Assembly: GCA_050084985.1 (NCBI GenBank)
Contig: JBITNC010000001.1
Coordinates: 121,334,001-121,398,000 of the forward strand
Direction of reading: 5' to 3'
From: Nageia nagi
Taxonomy: Eukaryota > Pinophyta
Length of the DNA stretch: 64,000 nucleotides
Below are positions 58,970-64,000 of the stretch, one piece after another. The notes under the pieces were generated by a model. That model had not been told where the DNA came from. It did not search any database and saw nothing but the letters and a program-made list of their open reading frames with translations. Position numbers and translations under genes: made by a program. Every line of letters starts with the position of its first letter. Positions within the stretch are counted from its first letter, which is position 1.

Positions 58970-59640
58970 GAGCCATGGTGATTGGTGTAGACAGTAGAGG
59001 TAAATACACCATGGTGGTTGGGTGCTACACAATGCATGCAAGGTCAATCAAGGTTTAGTGATTGGGTGAGATGATCAATGGTTTTGTGAGAGGAAGGCCA
59101 GTATAATGTTTGTTACAGTTGTAATCCCTCACATGTATTATACTGATGTCCTGAGAGGTAATAATGCCTGAGTGTAAGCAGAATCCTAGAAGGATCCTGG
59201 ACTAGTGTGTACACCCTAGGTTGGGTATGGGAGTACATTATGGTAGATCTTGAGAGGATCAAGTATGTTCAAGGTTTGGGCATGACACACGGTGATAGTG
59301 TGTGACAGGCATTACGGAAAGGTGTCCATGGAAGCATTATGAAAAGATGATCCATGGAAGCATTCTTGTGATGTATTCCTCCAAAGAGAAGATGAGAGGA
59401 ATTGCTTGTAATCACGGTGGAGTGATTATGTTGTGGGTGAAGGAGAAACCCATATGTGAAAAGTTTGCTGGGAGATGGAGAGAGGATGTTGCAGCAAGAT
59501 TGTTGTTCAGTTCTTCCTTCATGTATTTGTAATTGTTGGAATAATAGAATTACTGTGTTGGTGCTTCTCCAAGGATGTAGCTCAATGATGTTGAGTGAAC
59601 ATTGTTAAATTTGATGTTCTTTTTTTGTCTGCATAATTTA
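58970..59640. other. Probable insertion in SCPL intron 5
   Basis: This part of the ~1.04 kb intron 5 (58,722-59,760) has a higher G+C content than the other introns, with stretches such as CACCATGGTGGTTGGGTG and an open frame at 59,302-59,532. It resembles retroelement or captured sequence, but I recognise neither a domain nor clear ends. Confidence 0.4.
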
Positions 59641-61936
59641 TTTCTGTTGTTAATTAATTTTCTCTAAATAAATCAGAATGCTAAATCCCAATAAATATTT
59701 CTTTATACAAGTGGTACCTGTGATTCTAATACCGTGAAAATATAGAATAAGGTTTTCAAGTACTTGGATATTGAGCTCAGAATAAACAAATAATGAATTT
59801 CTAATGTTACATGGTTTGATCTCAGATGATACTTACTTACTTTCAGATACTGTCTGTAATAATTCTAAGTTTTGGATAGAGATGTTTGTTACTATGAATG
59901 TCTCCGAAGATTGTAATTACGAGTAGAGACCGAGGGAGTAGATAGAGAAATGGGACGTGATGTGGATCAGTATGATGTTGCCTTTAATTTTTGTTCATAT
60001 CAAAATACACTTGACACTCAACAATCAAAGATTCAACAGGTAATGTGACTATGAATCCTTGAATCAGCATATGTGTAGTTGAATCATTTCTACATACATT
60101 TTTAAATCTGGTTTAAAGTGATATAGGTATCAATTATAGATACATTCGAAACCATTTGATGGTCCATTAGCACTCCAAACAATTTTCTGATGAAATAAAT
60201 GTAATTTGTTGAGACATAATTTTCAAGCAAGTATTTTGACAGAGATGTCCACATGTAAGCTCCATATTGTTATCCTATTCGAGATAGATATCCTTTATAT
60301 ACAAAATTAATCAATCAATATCTGAGTTTGGTTACTTGCATAGTGATAATGGTTTTTGGTTGAACAGGATCCTCAAAATATTTGGGCAAATGATTCAACA
60401 AAATTTAGCGGAGAAATAAAGATCTGCAGTCAAGTTGACATCTATAATTACTTGAACAGGCCTGATGTGCAGAAGGCAATTGACGTAAATACAACTTTCC
60501 TGCCTTATCCATGGTCTTCTTGTAATGAGTATATCTATGTTTCATTTTGCCTTTTGTTTATTTTTCTTGATTTGCCGCTAGTTAACTTCGTATATGTTAC
60601 CATAGTGGTCATTATTTTCTTTAGTTTCATCATTCATGATGATAAAATTTTGGCATGCAAGCTTTAAGATCACCCTGCTATATCCAATTCATCTACCTGA
60701 TTGCATGAAGTTTATTTATTTCTTGAGAAATTTTTCTATGTTAGTGAATTCAGAAACCACTGGCCTATCATATATCGTGTGCTATGAGTCAATGGGTCGT
60801 AATTCACATTTAATTTTATCCAGGCCTTTGGCTTATGATCAAAGCAACAGGGGAACTAACATTATACCCGTTCTCTCTGACCTTTTGAAGGCAGGTCTAC
60901 CCATTATGCTTTTCAGGTAAAACTTGCTGATGAGAGTAGTATTGCCAAAATTTTCCATAATTTCACAGTGGGGATCAAGACTCAGTTGTGCCATTTACTG
61001 CAACACGAACCATTGCCAACAATCTGGCGAAGGAGTTGGAACTATACACATTCATTCCATGCAATGCTTGATATCACGAGAAACAGGTGAGTCCTGACCT
61101 TAAGTATCTTGTGAATTCAAGGAACTTTTTGTTCGTCTCTTCTGTTACAGAAGATTATTTGTATGCTCAAATACATGTATATATATACTCACCTAAAGTA
61201 CTTGTGTTTTATCATGAATATTTCTATATGGTGAATAGGTGGATATTTCGAGCTGAGATTTTTGATATAATATCTCATTAAAACAAACTTCTTACATATG
61301 AAATGGATCATAAGAATCTTGTACTTAATATCAATACATAAGATCACATGGAGAACATTACTACCTAGAGTATCTTTAAGAAGTTTTATGTTCCAGTAAG
61401 CAATTTATCGTAGTGTTGCTTCACAGAATTGAATGCAAATTTAAACTTAGAAAAGAAAATTTCTTGGTTTCATTATTTAGTGTGTTGGTAGGCCAAAAGT
61501 AAGTGCATCCACTGTTAGAAAGTATTTTATAGGATTGGAAGATCGATCTTACTAGGTGACTTGAAAGATATGGAGTACCATGACTAGGTGACTTGAACGA
61601 TATGGAATACCGATGGCGAGTAACTATGAGTGTTTTTGAGTTCAATTTCTTATTGTAGAGGTAGATGACTTACAAAGACGATCAAAATTGGTGATGGTTA
61701 CGAGATAGATGCATCGAATCATATGTTGCTGATCAAAATTGGAACTGAAACAGGTGGCAGGATGGACTCAAGCATATGGACATGAATTGAATGACAAGGA
61801 ACAAACTATCTTAACATTCGCAACTGTGAGAGGTGGAGCACATTTAGTTCCTTATAGTAATCCTTGTCAGGCATTGACTTTGTTCACAGGAAAGCCATTG
61901 CCTGCTAGTAAATATCTTCATTTCATGGTAAGGTAA

Positions 61937-63267
61937 TGTTGAGAATCGAAGATTTATTTATGTTTGAATTGTTGGTTAGTTGATCATGTATTTATCTTGT
62001 ATCTTATATTCATGTTCTATTTCCATTACTAAACATATATACTATGTACTAACCTACTACAAAGACGATTCTTGACAAGACAAAATGATTTATGAGAACT
62101 GAGCAATGAATATCAATTGTATTTGCATTATTATATTTAACATCTTCAAGTAAATATCAGTCCAACCAATATATTGTCAATCTACTCTTTATTTATTCCA
62201 TTCTGCTTAACGTAGATTTGATGTTCCAACTTCTACAGAAACTGATATGACTGCAAATAATTTAATTTATCTGTCCATGAGATGAATCTGATATTATTAA
62301 TTTGAAGATGCCAGTGTAAATAAAATTTGAGAATATTATAAATAAATTTTGTAGTTTGTAATGTTCGCCCACCACCTTGCACAGCCTCCAGTCTGTGTCG
62401 TACATTTTCATCCATCCAATGGCGGGCAACCGCATCGCCGGTTTGCACCATGCATGCAACAGAGAATAATAACCAACAAGCTGCTTCTTAATTTTTCAGT
62501 ATCTATCAGTATCAAACTTCAATATCAGCTTCGGTTCAATACTTGGACGCCACTGCCCTCTAAATGAAGGAGCTTCAACAGAGAATAGTAACCAAAAAGC
62601 TTTCTTAATTTCTTTTAATCGACGACGATAGGATGAGGTGGAAAGCTACGTGGAATCGCTATGGGGAAAGCCATTCATTAGTGGATGACTCGCTCAGGGA
62701 TATTAACAAAGATTATATATCTTAATAAAAAGAGTTCTCATATATTAATTTAATGGGTTTTGGCATAGATTATATTTTCTAGAAAATATATCATAGTCTT
62801 TAGAACACATCATTTTTCCTCTTAAGTTTTTGTCATGCTTTATTCTTAAGAGGAAAGAAACAAAATCTTTCTTATTGAGCCATAGTTCATGGGATGTTCA
62901 AGTTTATTTATACCCTTGGAGAAGTAACTTATAAATATTTTTTTAAATTCCACTATGGAGATGAATTGGAGCATTCATTAAGTTATTAAGAATCATACAA
63001 GGAAGTAAGCAATTATCGCAAGAGTTTATGTAAAGATTAACATCAAGAAGCTCGAAAGCATATATTGTGTTTTTTTAATAGTTAAATTTAATTTCCTATT
63101 AATTGCAAAAGGTATTTACTTGCGGGGATCAAACCACCGAGCCTCAATGTGAGCAGGTAAGCAAGCGAAACTAAAGTGGCAGGAATCTGGCCACTGAGCT
63201 CATTGCCATACGGGCTGGCTGGTGATAGAGAGCTACTATTGCACTTGTCATACGAAAGGGAGATGGG
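61937..63267. other. 3' flank of SCPL; no gene seen
   Basis: Mostly AT-rich. 62,360-62,460 and 63,120-63,250 are locally richer in G+C, but neither gives a convincing coding frame. Confidence 0.45.
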
Positions 63268-63803
63268 TCAAGCAGGAACAAACGTTATTTCAGACAGAAG
63301 GGGCCAAAAACATGAATCATGATCTGAAAAGTTTATATAGGCTATTTTAACTGAGTAGATACCTGAAGGAGTGGCAGACCAAGTGATCTTGTCTACCCTA
63401 AAAGGTTTGAGTTGATAGGTAAGAAACATTGATTCTAGATCTCTTCTCTCTGCAATGTTATCAGGTAACCTTCCGTCCATTCTACGCCACTGTGGCATCC
63501 TTGCCCCATCTCGGTCTATCCAATCATAGTAGTTGCAAACCTGTTCTCCCTTTGAAGAACAAAGAATATTTGTATACCTCCCAGTTCATCCAGACTAGAT
63601 AGGGGGTAGGGTGTAAGCCATGCATCAACCGAAAGAAAATGATGAACATTCTGGCTATGCCTACATCCCACTTGAGGAAGCGTTGCATAAGATGGCGAAC
63701 TGTTTTTAGGCTTGCACAAGATGGCGAACTTTTTTTTAGGCCATTCGCGTTGCCCACACATTTGACATGTTCGATGTATATCCCTGCCAAAAACATTTCC
63801 CAT
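63268..63803 (-). pseudogene. LINE C-terminal relic
   Basis: Minus strand frames read HHFLSVDAWLTPYPLSS (63,650-63,600) and, downstream, IAERRDLESMF then ITWSATPSGIYSVKIAY (63,395-63,340). The pair WxDxWL..PL and DxxxW..P.G.FSVKSAY is the usual spacing after the reverse transcriptase in plant L1-type LINEs. Frames change at least once and a stop separates the two pieces. The reverse transcriptase itself would lie at higher coordinates beyond 63,803; it is not recognisable in the window. Confidence 0.5.
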
Positions 63804-63854
63804 GGTCTAATTGTACGATTCTACCAGTCTAATCCCTTGTGATTATACACAATT

Positions 63855-63913
63855 AATGGGTTTCAAACTTGGATCTTCAACATGAAAATTGAATGTTTTT
63901 ACCATTATACCAC
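63855..63913 (-). other. tRNA-derived SINE-like head
   Basis: Minus strand GTGGTATAATGGTAAAAAC (A-box-like) followed ~30 bp later by AAGTTTGAAACC (B-box-like). Same architecture as 42,094-42,163. Confidence 0.4.
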
Positions 63914-64000
63914 AATATCAATAACAAAATGTATAGTAGTCATGTCAAATTTATTTGTTTCAAAAAAAATTTAGTGTGATTACCCTATCCAAAAATTTGT

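Larger units (their letters stand above)
56986..61936 (+). pseudogene. Serine carboxypeptidase-like protein, ten exons, decayed
   Basis: Secreted or vacuolar S10-family peptidase/acyltransferase. Exons: 56,986-57,223 (signal peptide; [28 protein letters not shown]); 57,736-57,838 (PRCSSLGYGG, frameshift, EEHGPFRPTT then stop); 57,927-58,021 (IGVGFSYSNNKSDY, stop); 58,290-58,382 (FPEYRHSEFYLAGESYRG, nucleophile Ser); 58,636-58,721 (GHYILQFASLVLDYNRRPS); 59,761-60,039 (HGLISDDTY, TVCNNSKFW, stops, VDQYDV); 60,368-60,528 (IYNYLNRPDVQKAID); 60,824-60,916 (LLKAGLPIMLF); 60,969-61,086 (SGDQDSVVPFT, catalytic Asp; Trp codon now TGA); 61,754-61,936 (GGAHLVPYSNP, catalytic His). All listed junctions have GT/AG and matching phases where checked. 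The family motif GPGCSS is GPRCSS and GESYAG is GESYRG. Length and introns suggest a type II SCPL. Inactive unless several errors are sequencing artefacts. Confidence 0.92.

Overview
The window looks like nuclear DNA of a seed plant, probably a gymnosperm. It is AT-rich, gene-poor and full of decayed retrotransposons. Split genes have consensus GT-AG introns: a three-exon R2R3-MYB and a ten-exon serine carboxypeptidase-like (SCPL) gene. Copia primer-binding sites match plant initiator tRNA-Met (TGGTATCAGAG). There are no operons, CRISPR arrays or bacterial signals. The gymnosperm assignment is inference from style of decay and retroelement type. Nothing here can be called an intact protein-coding gene with confidence; every host gene recognised carries stops, frameshifts or deletions.

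Layout. 1-12,180 is gene-free, with one LINE ORF1 relic at 5.6-6.1 kb. 12.2-27.2 kb is a tandem cluster of three broken L-type lectin receptor kinase (LecRK) copies, A, B and C, all on +. A has lost the lectin domain and the middle of the kinase. B is a lectin domain ended by a Copia element. C restarts in the lectin domain exactly where the Copia stops, and its kinase is split by a 2.7 kb LTR element that carries only gag. A LINE reverse transcriptase relic (-) and a 97-bp triple repeat lie between A and B. 27.4-31 kb holds an in-frame 159-bp repeat, a BRR2-like helicase fragment, a 70-bp motif present three times and an isolated LTR with a primer site.

32.2-43.1 kb is organised around the MYB gene (-). 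A truncated paralogue at 32.2-32.9 kb keeps only its two ends. The full locus (42,526 to 38,024) has a Copia derivative in intron 1, on the same strand. Between them lie a degenerate ~75-bp minisatellite (33.8-35.2 kb), a Ty3/gypsy-like relic (35.25-37.3 kb) and a fresh 143-bp tandem duplication. 44.3-54.3 kb is old retroelement: a 27-bp minisatellite, a Ty3/gypsy gag-RT-RNase H relic, a Copia gag relic and a ~120-bp degenerate minisatellite that may sit inside a very long LTR. 57.0-61.9 kb is an SCPL pseudogene (+) with its exon structure and catalytic triad still legible. The window ends with a LINE relic and a tRNA-derived SINE-like head on the minus strand.

No new molecular system stands out. 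The most informative signals are historical: a recombination junction that joins a Copia-bearing and a Copia-free LecRK allele, strong C-to-T/G-to-A decay of copy C suggesting past cytosine methylation, two independent LTR elements reduced to gag or gag plus RNase H, and several minisatellites with measurable periods. All homology statements come from reading translations by eye; no database search was run.
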